DNA from: Sphingopyxis indica
GTDB taxonomy: Bacteria; Pseudomonadota; Alphaproteobacteria; Sphingomonadales; Sphingomonadaceae
DNA: 64,000 nucleotides
Direction: 5' to 3'
Assembly: GCF_900188185.1 (NCBI RefSeq)
Contig: NZ_FZPA01000002.1
Coordinates: 1-64,000 of the forward strand
Below, piece by piece: positions 48,987-58,225 of the stretch; the stretch's first letter is position 1; each line of letters begins with the position of its first letter. The notes below the pieces were generated by a model. It made no database searches, was not told where the DNA came from, and was given only the letters and a program-made list of their open reading frames with translations. The position numbers and the translations under genes are program-made.

Positions 48987-49862
48987 ATGACATTTTCTGC
49001 GCTCCTAGCGGAAGCAACGCAATATGTGAACTTCAACGATCTGATGGGCGAAAACAGCAGCATCGCCTTCAGCGTCTTCGGCTGGCCCATCCGCTGGTAT
49101 GCGCTCGCCTATCTCGCGGGAATCTTTGTCGGCTATTGGTATTTGCTGCGCCTGATCGCCCAGCCCGGCGCGCCGATGGCGCGCCGCCACGCCGACGACA
49201 TGATCTTCTATGCGATGCTCGGCATCATCGTCGGCGGACGCCTCGGCTATGTCCTCTTCTACAACCTCGGCAATTATGTCCGCAATCCGATCGAGATATT
49301 GCGGCTGTGGGACGGCGGCATGTCGCTCCACGGCGGCGTCGCCGGAGTGCTGATCGCCATCTGGTATGTGACGAAGAAGGAAAAGCTCAGCTTTCTGCGC
49401 TTCTGCGACTATATCGCCTGCGTCGTCCCCTTCGGCCTCTTCTTCGGCCGCCTTGCCAATTTCGTGAACGGCGAGCTGTGGGGGCGTCCGACCAGCGTGC
49501 CATGGGCGATCATCTTTCCGCACAGCGGCACGCTCGATCCGCGCCACCCGAGCCAGCTCTACGAAGCGGGGCTCGAAGGCCTCGTGATGTTCGCGATCCT
49601 CGCCTTCTTCTTCTGGCGCACCGATGCGCGCTACAAGCCCGGCTTCCTCTTTGGCATGGCGGCGATCATCTATGGCCTCAGCCGCTTCGCGCTCGAATAT
49701 GTGCGCGAGCCCGATGCCCAGCTCGGCACGCTGTCGTGGGGGCTGACGATGGGGCAGACGCTGACCATCCCGATGCTCGTTGCGGGCGTCTGGCTCGTCG
49801 CGACGGCGAAAGGCCGACGCCAGCGCGTCGAGCCCGTCGCGGGGACCGACAGCGTTGCCTGA
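48987..49862 (+). CDS. lgt: Phosphatidylglycerol-prolipoprotein diacylglyceryl transferase
   Basis: Lgt attaches diacylglycerol to the lipobox Cys of prolipoproteins in the inner membrane. The 291-residue protein has about seven membrane segments. [16 protein letters not shown] opens the core, [11 protein letters not shown] and [13 protein letters not shown] hold the conserved His, and [16 protein letters not shown] is the family signature. The ATG at 48987 was chosen; the frame is open further but only opposite the acyl-CoA synthetase. It starts an overlapping four-gene unit with the methyltransferase, GNAT and pgeF. Confidence 0.95.
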   Translation: MTFSALLAEATQYVNFNDLMGENSSIAFSVFGWPIRWYALAYLAGIFVGYWYLLRLIAQPGAPMARRHADDMIFYAMLGIIVGGRLGYVLFYNLGNYVRNPIEILRLWDGGMSLHGGVAGVLIAIWYVTKKEKLSFLRFCDYIACVVPFGLFFGRLANFVNGELWGRPTSVPWAIIFPHSGTLDPRHPSQLYEAGLEGLVMFAILAFFFWRTDARYKPGFLFGMAAIIYGLSRFALEYVREPDAQLGTLSWGLTMGQTLTIPMLVAGVWLVATAKGRRQRVEPVAGTDSVA

Positions 49863-50925
49863 CGGTCCACCGACGCCGGCCGACCTCATGTTCCAGATCG
49901 CCGCGCAGCGCGCGATGAGCGTTGCCGACTATATGGCGGCGGCGAACGCGCATTATTACGCGACGCGCGACCCGCTCGGCGCAGACGGTGACTTCACCAC
50001 CGCGCCCGAGATCAGCCAGATGTTCGGCGAAATGGTCGGCATCTGGATCGCCGACCTGTGGCAGCGCGCAGGCCAGCCCGCCTTCCGTTATGTCGAGTTC
50101 GGCCCCGGACGCGGCACGCTCGCCGCCGACGCGCTGCGGACGATGACGCGCTTCGGCTGCGTCCCGCAGGGAGTCCATCTGGTCGAGACGAGCCCGGCGC
50201 TGCGCGCGGCGCAGGCATCGCGCCTTCCCGAAGCCCGGCATCACGCCGATCTTTCCGAGCTCGACGACGACGTCGCGCCGATCATCGTCGCCAATGAATT
50301 TTTCGACGCGCTGCCGATCCATCAATATGAAATGACGGACGGCGGCTGGCGCGAGCGGATGGTGGCGCGCGAGGCGGGACGGCTCGCGGCAAGGCCCGGC
50401 GACGTCCCCGCCGACGAAGCCGTCCCCCCCGGGCTGCGGCACCAGCCCGTCGGCACGATCGTCGAAACCGCGCCGGCCGCCGCCGCGGTCATGCAGAGCT
50501 GCGCCTTTCGTCTGTCGCGCCGCGGCGGTGCGCTGCTCGCCATCGACTATGGCTATTGCGGCCCCGCGGCGGGCGACACGCTGCAAGCCGTCAAGGCGCA
50601 TCGCTTTGCCGACCCCTTCGCCGATCCGGGCGAGATCGACCTGACGGCGCATGTCGATTTCGCCGCGCTCGCCTTTGCCGCGCGCCACGCCGGCACGCGC
50701 GTCCTCGGCCCCGTCGGGCAGGGCGAATGGCTTCGGCGGCTCGGGCTCGACGCGCGGCTCGACGCGCTCGCCAAGGCCGCGCCCGACCGCGCCGACGACC
50801 TTCGCGGCCAGCGCGACCGACTGGTCGAACCGCAGCAAATGGGCGAACTCTTCAAGGTGATGGCGGTACACGCATCGGGCTGGCCGACCCCCGAAGGCTT
50901 CCCCGATCTGAGAGGTGCCGCATGA
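49855..50925 (+). CDS. SAM-dependent methyltransferase, NDUFAF7/MidA family
   Basis: This 356-residue protein belongs to the DUF185/NDUFAF7 family, whose mitochondrial member methylates an Arg of complex I subunit NDUFS2. It has [36 protein letters not shown], the SAM loop [15 protein letters not shown] and [12 protein letters not shown] at 49855 overlaps the lgt stop and has GGGGA upstream. The ATG at 49888 is the alternative but has no ribosome-binding site. Role in complex I assembly is inferred from family knowledge. Confidence 0.88.
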   Translation: MPDGPPTPADLMFQIAAQRAMSVADYMAAANAHYYATRDPLGADGDFTTAPEISQMFGEMVGIWIADLWQRAGQPAFRYVEFGPGRGTLAADALRTMTRFGCVPQGVHLVETSPALRAAQASRLPEARHHADLSELDDDVAPIIVANEFFDALPIHQYEMTDGGWRERMVAREAGRLAARPGDVPADEAVPPGLRHQPVGTIVETAPAAAAVMQSCAFRLSRRGGALLAIDYGYCGPAAGDTLQAVKAHRFADPFADPGEIDLTAHVDFAALAFAARHAGTRVLGPVGQGEWLRRLGLDARLDALAKAAPDRADDLRGQRDRLVEPQQMGELFKVMAVHASGWPTPEGFPDLRGAA

Positions 50926-51440
50926 TCGCCGTCGAAACCGCCACGCTTGCCGACGCCGAAGCGCTGTCGGCCTTTGCCGAAGCCTCGTTCGTCGACACCT
51001 TCGGTCATATCTACGATCCCGCCGACCTTTCGGCCTTCCTCGCCGACTGGAATCCGCCCGACCGCATCGCGGCGCAGATCGCCGACCCCGAATGGACGAT
51101 CGCGCTCGTCCGCGATGCGGAGGGCACGATCCTCGGCTTCGTCAAGCTCGGCCCGATCGACTTCGACCTGCCGCCGGGCCAGCCGCACGACGGCGCGACC
51201 GAACTCCACCAGCTTTATGTCGGCGAAGCGGCGAAGGGCACCGGCGTCGCGGCGGCGCTGATCCTATGGGGCATCGCCTGGGCGCGTGAGCGCGCGTCGA
51301 TCCTCTATCTGTCGGTGTTCAGCGAAAACCACCGCGCGCAGGCCTTTTATCGCCGCTACGGCTTCGTCGATGTGGGCCGCAACGCCTTTCGCGTCGGCAA
51401 CCATATCGACGAGGACCGGATCTGGAGGCTCGATCTGTGA
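50922..51440 (+). CDS. GNAT-family N-acetyltransferase
   Basis: This 172-residue GNAT protein has the acetyl-CoA loop in ELHQLYVGEAAKGTGVAAAL and the final motif LYLSVFSENHRAQAFYRRYGF. The substrate is unknown. It overlaps both neighbours by 4 bp (ATGA and GTGA), so it is firmly part of the lgt operon. In many relatives the methyltransferase and pgeF are directly adjacent, so this gene may be an insertion in the group. Confidence 0.9.
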   Translation: MIAVETATLADAEALSAFAEASFVDTFGHIYDPADLSAFLADWNPPDRIAAQIADPEWTIALVRDAEGTILGFVKLGPIDFDLPPGQPHDGATELHQLYVGEAAKGTGVAAALILWGIAWARERASILYLSVFSENHRAQAFYRRYGFVDVGRNAFRVGNHIDEDRIWRLDL

Positions 51441-52213
51441 GCCCGCCCTTTACCACCGCGGCGCCGCTCGGGGGCGTGCCGCACGGCTTTTTCGGGCGGC
51501 GCGGCGGTGTGTCGACGGGCGAGCTCGCCTCGCTCAATTGCGGGCTCGGCTCGGGCGACGATCCGGCGCTGATCGCCGAAAACCGCGGCCGTGTCGCCGA
51601 TGCGGTGCTGCCGGGCGCGGCGCTCGCCGGACTCTATCAAGTCCATGGCAATCGCTGCGTGATCGTCGATGCCGCGAGCAACCTCGCCGCCCGCCCCGAA
51701 GCCGACGCGCTCGCGACGCGCACGCCGGGCATCCTGCTGTCGATCCTGACCGCCGATTGCGTCCCGGTGCTGTTCGCCGACGTCGAGGCCGGCGTCGTCG
51801 GCGCCGCCCATGCCGGCTGGAAGGGCGCGATCGCCGGCGTCACCGACGCGGCGCTGACCGCCATGGAAAGCCTCGGCGCCCGCCGCGATCGCGTCGCGGC
51901 CGCGATCGGTCCGTGCATCGGCCGCGCCTCCTACGAAGTCGACGACGGCTTCGTAGAGCGCTTCCTGTCCGACGACCCCGCGAACGAGCATTTCTTCGCC
52001 GCCGCCCGCCCCGGCCATGCGATGTTCGACATCGCCGCCTATGTCGCCGCGCGGCTCGCCGCGGCAGGCGTCGGCACCGTCGCGATCGGCGGGCACGACA
52101 CCTGCGCCGAAGCGGATGATTATTTCAGCTATCGCCGCGCCTGCCTGCGCGGCGAGGCGGGCTATGGCCGGCAATTGTCGGTGATCGGCCTGGGGAATCC
52201 ACAGACACCATAG
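51437..52213 (+). CDS. pgeF: Peptidoglycan editing factor PgeF (YfiH, laccase-domain)
   Basis: This 258-residue protein of the YfiH/DUF152 family has the metal-site residues H70 (YQVHGN), C108 (TADCVPVL) and H125 (AAHAGWKG). E. coli PgeF removes wrongly incorporated L-Ser from muropeptide precursors; the family has also been called polyphenol oxidase or purine nucleoside phosphorylase. It starts at a GTG that overlaps the GNAT stop (GTGA). It closes the lgt unit; a palindromic repeat follows. Confidence 0.92.
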   Translation: MSPPFTTAAPLGGVPHGFFGRRGGVSTGELASLNCGLGSGDDPALIAENRGRVADAVLPGAALAGLYQVHGNRCVIVDAASNLAARPEADALATRTPGILLSILTADCVPVLFADVEAGVVGAAHAGWKGAIAGVTDAALTAMESLGARRDRVAAAIGPCIGRASYEVDDGFVERFLSDDPANEHFFAAARPGHAMFDIAAYVAARLAAAGVGTVAIGGHDTCAEADDYFSYRRACLRGEAGYGRQLSVIGLGNPQTP

Positions 52214-52269
52214 GTTCGTCAGCCCGGAGTTGAATGGTAATTATCCCTTTGCATCCGTATTTCCGATCC

Positions 52270-52346
52270 CGTCATTGCGAGCGAAGCGAAGCAATCCAGA
52301 GCGGTTCACGCACACTCTGGATTGCTTCGCTTCGCTCGCAATGACG
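52270..52346. repeat. Palindromic REP-like element, TTGCGAG type
   Basis: Perfect 30-nt arms (52270-52299 and 52317-52346) with CGTCATTGCGAG and AATCCAG ends. It follows pgeF. A fragment of the GATCCGGG-type element lies just after it (52377-52396). Confidence 0.88.
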
Positions 52347-52454
52347 GGACAAGGGGCGCGAAGGGGATAGTCGCCGACTTGATCCGGGGGCCGCCTTCCT
52401 TGAGTAAGGGGGCACCGGCTCGGTCGGGCATGACGCTGCGGGATAGGGGGAGCG

Positions 52455-53861
52455 ATGACGCGCACACGGTTTTTCGGATTGGTCGGCGGCCTGATCGTCT
52501 TTCTCGTCATGCTTATGCTCCCCGCGCCCGAAGGGATGAGCCTGCCCGCGTGGCGCATCGCCGCGCTGACCTTGCTGATGGCGGTGTGGTGGATGACCGA
52601 GGCGCTGCCGCTCACCGCCACCGCGCTATTGCCCTTTCTCGTCGCGCCCTTTGCCGGGGTGATGTCGGCGAAGGACATCGCCAACGAATATTATGATCCG
52701 ATCCTGTTCCTGATCCTCGGCGGCGCCTTCCTCGCGCTCGCGATCGAGCGGGTCGGCCTGCACCGCCGCCTCGCGCTCGCACTGCTCAAGCTCGCGCCGC
52801 CGACGCCGACCGGGCTGCTTTTCGCCTTCATGGGCGCGACCGCGATCCTGTCGATGCTGATCTCGAACACCTCGACGACGCTCATCATGGTGCCGATCGC
52901 GCTGGCGGTGCTGCGCGCCGGGGGCGTCGAGGCGGCCGAGACGCGCGGTTTCGCCGGCGCGGTGATGATGGGGATCGCCTTTTCGGCCTCGATCGGCGGG
53001 CTCGGCACGCTGGTCGGCAGCCCGACCAATGCGATCGCGGCGGGGCTGATCGAACGCGCGCTCGGCCTGCACATCGGTTTCGCGACCTGGGCGCTTTACG
53101 GCATTCCCGTCGTCGCGCTGTCGGTGCCGGCCGCCCTCGTCATTCTCGCGCGCGTCCAGCGGCTTGCCGATCATCCCTTCGACGGCGCCGCGGCATCGAA
53201 AGCGCTCGGGCATCAGGCAATCTGGTCGACTGCCGAGCGTCGCGTCGTCCCGATCGTCGCGCTCGTCGTCGGGTTGTGGATGCTTCAGCCGCTGCTCGCG
53301 CCGCTGGTGCCGCAGGGCGCTCTCACCGACGGCACCATCGCGGTCGCGGGCAGCCTCTTGCTCTTCGTCATTCCCGACGGCACCGGCCGCCCGCTCCTCG
53401 TGTGGAAGGAGGCCGACCGCGCGCCGTGGGGCGTCATCATGCTCTTCGGCGGCGGCCTCGCGCTCGCCGCTTCGATCACCGCGAGCGGGCTCGCGGCGTG
53501 GCTCGGCAGCGTGCTGGCGCCGCTCGGGTCGATCCCGACGATCGCGCTTGCCGCGATCATCGTCGCGCTCACCATATTGATCACCGAATTTGCGAGCAAT
53601 GTCGCGACCGCGAGCGGCATCACCCCCGTGCTCGCCGCGCTGATCGCCGCGACCGGCGTCGATCCGATCCTGCTCGCCTTGCCCGTCGCGATGGCGGCGA
53701 GCTGGGGCTTCATGCTCCCCTCGGGCACCGGCCCCAATGCGATCGCGTGGGCGACCGAGCATATCGCCCTTCCCCGGATGCTGACCGCGGGACTGGCGCT
53801 CGATATCATCGGCGTGCCGCTGCTCATCGGAACGATCTGGATCATCGCATCGTTGGGGTGA
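52455..53861 (+). CDS. SLC13/DASS-family sodium:anion symporter
   Basis: This 468-residue transporter has about eleven hydrophobic segments and the two SNT motifs of the divalent anion:Na+ family: LISNTSTTLIM in the first half and FASNVATASG in the second. PSGTGPNAIAWA near the end is also typical. It likely imports C4-dicarboxylates or a related anion. It is probably transcribed alone, 57 bp before the next gene on the same strand, so a shared transcript is possible. Confidence 0.9.
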   Translation: MTRTRFFGLVGGLIVFLVMLMLPAPEGMSLPAWRIAALTLLMAVWWMTEALPLTATALLPFLVAPFAGVMSAKDIANEYYDPILFLILGGAFLALAIERVGLHRRLALALLKLAPPTPTGLLFAFMGATAILSMLISNTSTTLIMVPIALAVLRAGGVEAAETRGFAGAVMMGIAFSASIGGLGTLVGSPTNAIAAGLIERALGLHIGFATWALYGIPVVALSVPAALVILARVQRLADHPFDGAAASKALGHQAIWSTAERRVVPIVALVVGLWMLQPLLAPLVPQGALTDGTIAVAGSLLLFVIPDGTGRPLLVWKEADRAPWGVIMLFGGGLALAASITASGLAAWLGSVLAPLGSIPTIALAAIIVALTILITEFASNVATASGITPVLAALIAATGVDPILLALPVAMAASWGFMLPSGTGPNAIAWATEHIALPRMLTAGLALDIIGVPLLIGTIWIIASLG

Positions 53862-53918
53862 CGGACGGGGCGAAGCGCGCTAGTTGCAACGGAAACCAAA
53901 TCAGCTTGCGAGGAACCC

Positions 53919-55244
53919 ATGCCCACCATCGACAATAACGAACTCACCGGCGCACCCGTTCGCCGCAAGCCCAAGCAGGACGTCACCGAAATCGGCGGCC
54001 ATCCCCTGTCGCCCTCGACCTTGATGATGGGCTATGGCTATGACCCGATGCTCTCCGAAGGGTCGCTGAAGCCGCCGATCTTCCTCACCTCGACCTTCGC
54101 CTTCGAAAGCGCCGCCGCGGGCAAGCGCCACTTCGAAGGGATCACCGGAAAGCGCCCCGGCGGCGCCGAAGGCCTCGTCTATTCGCGCTTCAACGGCCCG
54201 AACCAGGAGATATTGGAAGCGCGGCTGGGCGTCTGGGAAAAGGCGGAGGACGCGCTCGTCTTTTCGAGCGGCATGTCGGCGATCGCGACGCTGCTCCTCG
54301 CGCATGTCAGCATGAACGACGTCATCGTCCATTCGGGGCCGCTCTATGCCGCGACCGAGACGCTGATCGCGCGCATCCTGTCGCGCTTCGGCGCTTCCTA
54401 TGTCGATTTCCCCGCCGAAGCGTCGCGCGCGGACATGGACGCGATTCTGGCCCGCGCGAAGGAGATGGCGGAACGGCAGGGCGGCAAGGTCGCGATGGTC
54501 TATCTCGAAAGCCCGGCGAATCCGACCAACGCGCTCGTCGATGTGCAGGCGATGCGCGCCGCGGTCGAGGCCGCGTTCGACGCCGATGCGCGCCCGCCGA
54601 TCGCGATCGACAACACCTTCCTCGGCCCGCTCTGGTCCGCCCCGCTGCGGCACGGCGCCGACGTCGTGCTTTACAGCCTGACCAAATATGCCGGCGGCCA
54701 CAGCGATCTCGTCGCGGGCGGCGTGCTCGGGTCGAAGCAGTGGCTCGGCCCCATTCGCATGATGCGCAACACGATCGGCACCATCTGCGACCCCAATACC
54801 GCGTGGATGCTGCTGCGCAGCCTCGAGACCGTCGAACTCCGCATGACCCGCGCCGGCGAGAATGCCGAAAAGGTCTGCGCCTTCCTGCGCGATCATCCGA
54901 AGGTCGAGGGGCTCGGCTATCTCGGCTTCCTGAAGGACGGACCGCAAAAGGATGTGTTCGACCGCCATTGCACCGGCGCCGGGTCGACCTTTTCGCTGTT
55001 CGTGAAGGGCGGCGAGGAAGAGAGCTTCCGCTTCCTCGACGCGCTCAGGATCGCCAAGCTCGCGGTCAGCCTCGGCGGCACCGAAACGCTCGCGAGTCAT
55101 CCCGCGGCGATGACGCACCTGTCGGTCCCCGACGAACGCAAGAAGGCGCTCGGCATCACCGACAATCTGGTCCGCATTTCGATCGGGATCGAAGCCGCCG
55201 ACGACCTGATCGCCGACTTCGACCAGGCGCTGGCGGCGGTGTGA
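53919..55244 (+). CDS. Cystathionine gamma-synthase-family PLP enzyme
   Basis: This 441-residue member of the Cys/Met-metabolism PLP family starts behind AGGAA. YSRFNGPNQEILEARLGVWE and FSSGMSAIATLLLAHV are family blocks, and the PLP lysine is K256 in YSLTKYAGGHSDLVAGG. It keeps VRISIGIEAADDLIADFDQAL at the C-terminus. The N-terminus is about 40 residues longer than in MetB/MetC. It may be a methionine gamma-lyase-like or a cystathionine lyase/synthase enzyme; the specificity cannot be read. Confidence 0.88.
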   Translation: MPTIDNNELTGAPVRRKPKQDVTEIGGHPLSPSTLMMGYGYDPMLSEGSLKPPIFLTSTFAFESAAAGKRHFEGITGKRPGGAEGLVYSRFNGPNQEILEARLGVWEKAEDALVFSSGMSAIATLLLAHVSMNDVIVHSGPLYAATETLIARILSRFGASYVDFPAEASRADMDAILARAKEMAERQGGKVAMVYLESPANPTNALVDVQAMRAAVEAAFDADARPPIAIDNTFLGPLWSAPLRHGADVVLYSLTKYAGGHSDLVAGGVLGSKQWLGPIRMMRNTIGTICDPNTAWMLLRSLETVELRMTRAGENAEKVCAFLRDHPKVEGLGYLGFLKDGPQKDVFDRHCTGAGSTFSLFVKGGEEESFRFLDALRIAKLAVSLGGTETLASHPAAMTHLSVPDERKKALGITDNLVRISIGIEAADDLIADFDQALAAV

Positions 55245-55302
55245 TATACGCCCAATTGGCGAGGTGAATGACGGTTTTCGGACGGTTGCGATCATTCTTA
55301 AG

Positions 55303-55430
55303 CCCCTCCTCTTGAGAGGAGGGGTTTGGGGTGGTGGCGCGCGATAGCGCGCAAGAGGTCAAACACCACCCCGCTGCGACTAAGCCAGCAAGCTGGCAAG
55401 TCTCGCTGCCCCTCCTCTGAAGAGGAGGGG
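55303..55430. repeat. Composite intergenic repeat, full copy, reverse orientation
   Basis: The CCCCTCCTCTTGAGAGGAGGGG hairpin, then GTGGTGGCGCGCGATAGCGC, the reversed core (CACCCCGCTGCGACTAAGCC, AAGTCTCGCTGCCCCTCCTC) and the closing arm. It lies between convergent genes and could act as a bidirectional terminator. Confidence 0.88.
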
Positions 55431-55444
55431 TTGAGCCAATTATG

Positions 55445-56152
55445 CTATCGCCGCCGCCAGTCCACGACCTGCCATCCCATTTGCGGCGCCAGACGTTTCA
55501 GCTTGCGCGACGGCGTCGTCGCGACCGCCTCGTCGGCGAAGCGGAGCATCGGGTGGTCGGAAACATGGTCCGAATAGGCCCGGATATGCGCGCCCTCGCG
55601 GGTGATCGCATTGTCGGCGAGCCAGCCGCTGATCCGCGCGAACTTGGCCTCGCCATAGCAATTGTCGCCCGACAGCCGCGCGTGGATATGATCGCCGCCA
55701 TCGGGTTCGTCGAGCCGCGTCGCGAGCACATCGTCGATCCCCAGCCGCCGCGCGATCGCATCGACATAGAGGTGGAAAGAGGCGGTCGCGAGGAGCAGCC
55801 GGTATCCCGCCGCGCGGTCGGCCGCAATCTGTTCGAGCGCCGCGTCGTGCAGGCCGCGCGCGACGACCCTGTCGGCGTAGCTTTCGGCGAGCGGCGCGAT
55901 CTCGGCGCGGCTGAAACGCTTGCCGACGAGCAGCCGCAGGTTGATCGCCTTGAGCTGCGAGCGGTCGATCAACCGCAAGGCATAGGCGAGTCCGGCCAGC
56001 CCGACGAGCGGCAACAGCAGCAGGCGCCATTGCTGGCGCCGCCGCGCGACGTGCATCAAAAAGCCGCTGTAGGTGCCCGCGCGCGTGATCGTGCGATCCA
56101 TGTCGTACATTGCGACGCGGTGGGCATAGTCAGGCGGGCCGGGTTCGCTCAT
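55445..56152 (-). CDS. HAD-IB family phosphatase
   Basis: This 235-residue HAD hydrolase has the nucleophile motif YDMDRTITR (D17, D19). One or two hydrophobic stretches follow near 40-65 (WRLLLLPLVGLAGLAY). Motif II is LLATASFHLYVDAIA and the acidic motif is YSDHVSDHPML. The group resembles phosphoserine phosphatase and membrane-linked lipid phosphatases. The ATG at 56152 is chosen. It is divergent from the Mla-like operon, which hints at a lipid substrate (inference). Confidence 0.85.
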   Translation of the reverse strand: MSEPGPPDYAHRVAMYDMDRTITRAGTYSGFLMHVARRRQQWRLLLLPLVGLAGLAYALRLIDRSQLKAINLRLLVGKRFSRAEIAPLAESYADRVVARGLHDAALEQIAADRAAGYRLLLATASFHLYVDAIARRLGIDDVLATRLDEPDGGDHIHARLSGDNCYGEAKFARISGWLADNAITREGAHIRAYSDHVSDHPMLRFADEAVATTPSRKLKRLAPQMGWQVVDWRRR

Positions 56153-56252
56153 CGAACGCTTCTTAGCCCCGCCACATGACGCGGCCAAGGCTTGGCCGCC
56201 ATGCCACGGATTCGCTTGAGCTTGTTCGGCAAATCATCCAAGGTCCGGCTCG

Positions 56253-57359
56253 ATGGCGGCCAAGGCGGATTTCGAAACGAGCGATGGAGCCGGGGGAGCC
56301 GAGGTGCGCTTCACGGGGCGCCTGACGCTCGCGCGGCTCGGCGACCTGCCCGCGCGGCTCGACGCGCTCGGTCCGATAGCGGCGCTCGACCTGTCGGGCG
56401 TCGAGCGGATCGACACGGTCGGCGCGTGGATCGTCACCCGCACCGCGAATGCCCATGATGCACGGATTTCGGGCGCCAGCGAGGAAGCGCAGCGGCTTTT
56501 GCAGGCGCTCGCCGACGACAAGAGCGAGTATCGCGTTCATCGCGACCGCCGCCCGATGTGGGCGCGGATGCTCGAACAGCTCGGCACGGCGAGCGCGGGG
56601 GTTTGGCACGAACTCGTCGGCATCGTCGACTTCTTCGGTGCGATGCTCATCGCGCTCTTCATCCAGATTCGCGCGCGGCGGCGCATCCGCTGGAACGCGA
56701 TCGTCACGCGGTTCCAGGCGGTTGGCGTCGATGCGCTGCCGATCATCGGGCTGATGAGCTTTCTGATCGGGATCGTCATCGCGCAGCAGGGGGCGGTGCA
56801 GCTCGAACAATTCGGGCTCGATGTCTTCACCATCAACCTCGTCGGGCGCGCGTCGATCCGCGAGCTCGGCCTGTTGATGACCGCGATCATGGTCGCCGGC
56901 CGGTCGGGATCGGCCTTTGCGGCACAGATCGGGACGATGAAGCTGACCGAAGAGGTCGATGCGATGCGCACGATCGGCGTGTCGCCGATGGAGGCGATCG
57001 TGCTGCCGCGCGTCGCGGCCTCGACGATCGTCATGCCGTTGCTCGGCTTCTATGCCAGCATCTGCGCGATCGCCGGCGGCGGCGTCTTTTCGTGGATCGG
57101 GCTCGACATCCCGCCGCTCACCTATATTCAGCGGCTGCGCGAGATCATCCCGATGACCGATTTCTGGGCGATGCTGATCAAGGCGCCGGTGTTCGGCATA
57201 TTGATCGGCGTCACCGGCTGCTATTCGGGGATGCAGGTGCGGCAAAATGCCGAGGAAGTCGGCCGCCGCACGACCTCCGCAGTCGTCGCTGCGATCTTCC
57301 TCGTCATCGTCCTCGACGCCTTCTTCGCGGTCTTCTTTTCCTCGATCGGATGGAATTGA
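56253..57359 (+). CDS. mlaE: Mla-type lipid transport permease with fused N-terminal STAS domain
   Basis: This 368-residue permease works with the following ATPase and MCE protein to move phospholipids between membranes. Residues about 1-95 form a STAS domain (GRLTLARLGDLPARL, LDLSGVERIDTVGAW), the role played by separate MlaB in E. coli. The MlaE domain follows with five or so membrane segments (IIGLMSFLIGIVIAQQGAVQ, RELGLLMTAIMVAGRSGSAF, EEVDAMRTIGVSP). The stop overlaps the ATPase start (TGATG). Confidence 0.93.
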   Translation: MAAKADFETSDGAGGAEVRFTGRLTLARLGDLPARLDALGPIAALDLSGVERIDTVGAWIVTRTANAHDARISGASEEAQRLLQALADDKSEYRVHRDRRPMWARMLEQLGTASAGVWHELVGIVDFFGAMLIALFIQIRARRRIRWNAIVTRFQAVGVDALPIIGLMSFLIGIVIAQQGAVQLEQFGLDVFTINLVGRASIRELGLLMTAIMVAGRSGSAFAAQIGTMKLTEEVDAMRTIGVSPMEAIVLPRVAASTIVMPLLGFYASICAIAGGGVFSWIGLDIPPLTYIQRLREIIPMTDFWAMLIKAPVFGILIGVTGCYSGMQVRQNAEEVGRRTTSAVVAAIFLVIVLDAFFAVFFSSIGWN

Positions 57360-58216
57360 TGAGCGAAGACGAGGAACAGGCCGAAATCCGGCACGAACTC
57401 GCATCCGCCGAAGCGGTGCGTCCCGAAGAGTTCGACGTCGCGATCCGCGTCCGCGGCCTCGTCAACCGGTTCGGCGACGCGGTGGTCCACGACCATCTCG
57501 ACCTCGACGTGCGCTCGGGCGAGATTTTGGGCGTTGTCGGCGGGTCGGGGACCGGCAAATCGGTGCTGATGCGCTCGATCGTCGGGCTGCAGATCCCGCA
57601 GGCGGGCGAGATCGAGGTCTATGGCAAGTCGCTCGACACGATCGCCGACGAAGAGGAATCGCGCGACCTGCGCCGGCGTTGGGGCGTGATGTTTCAGGGC
57701 GGCGCGCTCTTCTCGACCTTGAGCGTCGCGGAGAATATCCAGGTCCCCTTGCGCGAATATTATCCGCGCGTCGACCAGCAGTTGCTCGACGAGATCGCCG
57801 CCTACAAGGTCGCGATGGTCGGCCTGCCGCCCGATGCCGGACCCAAATTTCCCGCCGAGCTGTCGGGCGGCATGGTCAAGCGCGCCGGCCTTGCGCGCGC
57901 GCTCGCGCTCGACCCGGCGCTGCTCTTCCTCGACGAACCGACCGCGGGGCTCGACCCGATCGGCGCCGCGAAGTTCGACGCGCTGATCCGCGAGCTGGCC
58001 GACACGATGGGGCTCACCGTCTTCCTGATCACGCACGACCTCGATACGCTCTACGCGACGTGCGACCGCGTCGCGGTGCTCGCCGAAAAGAAGGTGATCG
58101 CGGTCGGCACGATCCCCGAACTGCTTGCCACCGAGCACCCGTGGATACAGGAGTATTTCAACGGGCCGCGCGGCCGCGCTGCGGCAGGATGCAACCAAAT
58201 TGCCGAGCGGCGATAG
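57359..58216 (+). CDS. mlaF: Mla-type ABC transporter ATP-binding protein
   Basis: This 285-residue ABC ATPase is the energy-coupling partner of the upstream permease. Walker A is GGSGTGKS (61-68), the signature is LSGGMVKRAGLARAL and Walker B is LLFLDEPTAGLD, followed by the switch His in ITHDLDTL. The long upstream open frame is a shadow of the permease gene. The ATG at 57359 overlaps the permease stop. A short acidic N-terminal extension precedes the ABC core. Confidence 0.94.
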   Translation: MSEDEEQAEIRHELASAEAVRPEEFDVAIRVRGLVNRFGDAVVHDHLDLDVRSGEILGVVGGSGTGKSVLMRSIVGLQIPQAGEIEVYGKSLDTIADEEESRDLRRRWGVMFQGGALFSTLSVAENIQVPLREYYPRVDQQLLDEIAAYKVAMVGLPPDAGPKFPAELSGGMVKRAGLARALALDPALLFLDEPTAGLDPIGAAKFDALIRELADTMGLTVFLITHDLDTLYATCDRVAVLAEKKVIAVGTIPELLATEHPWIQEYFNGPRGRAAAGCNQIAERR

Positions 58217-58225
58217 GAAAAGCTG

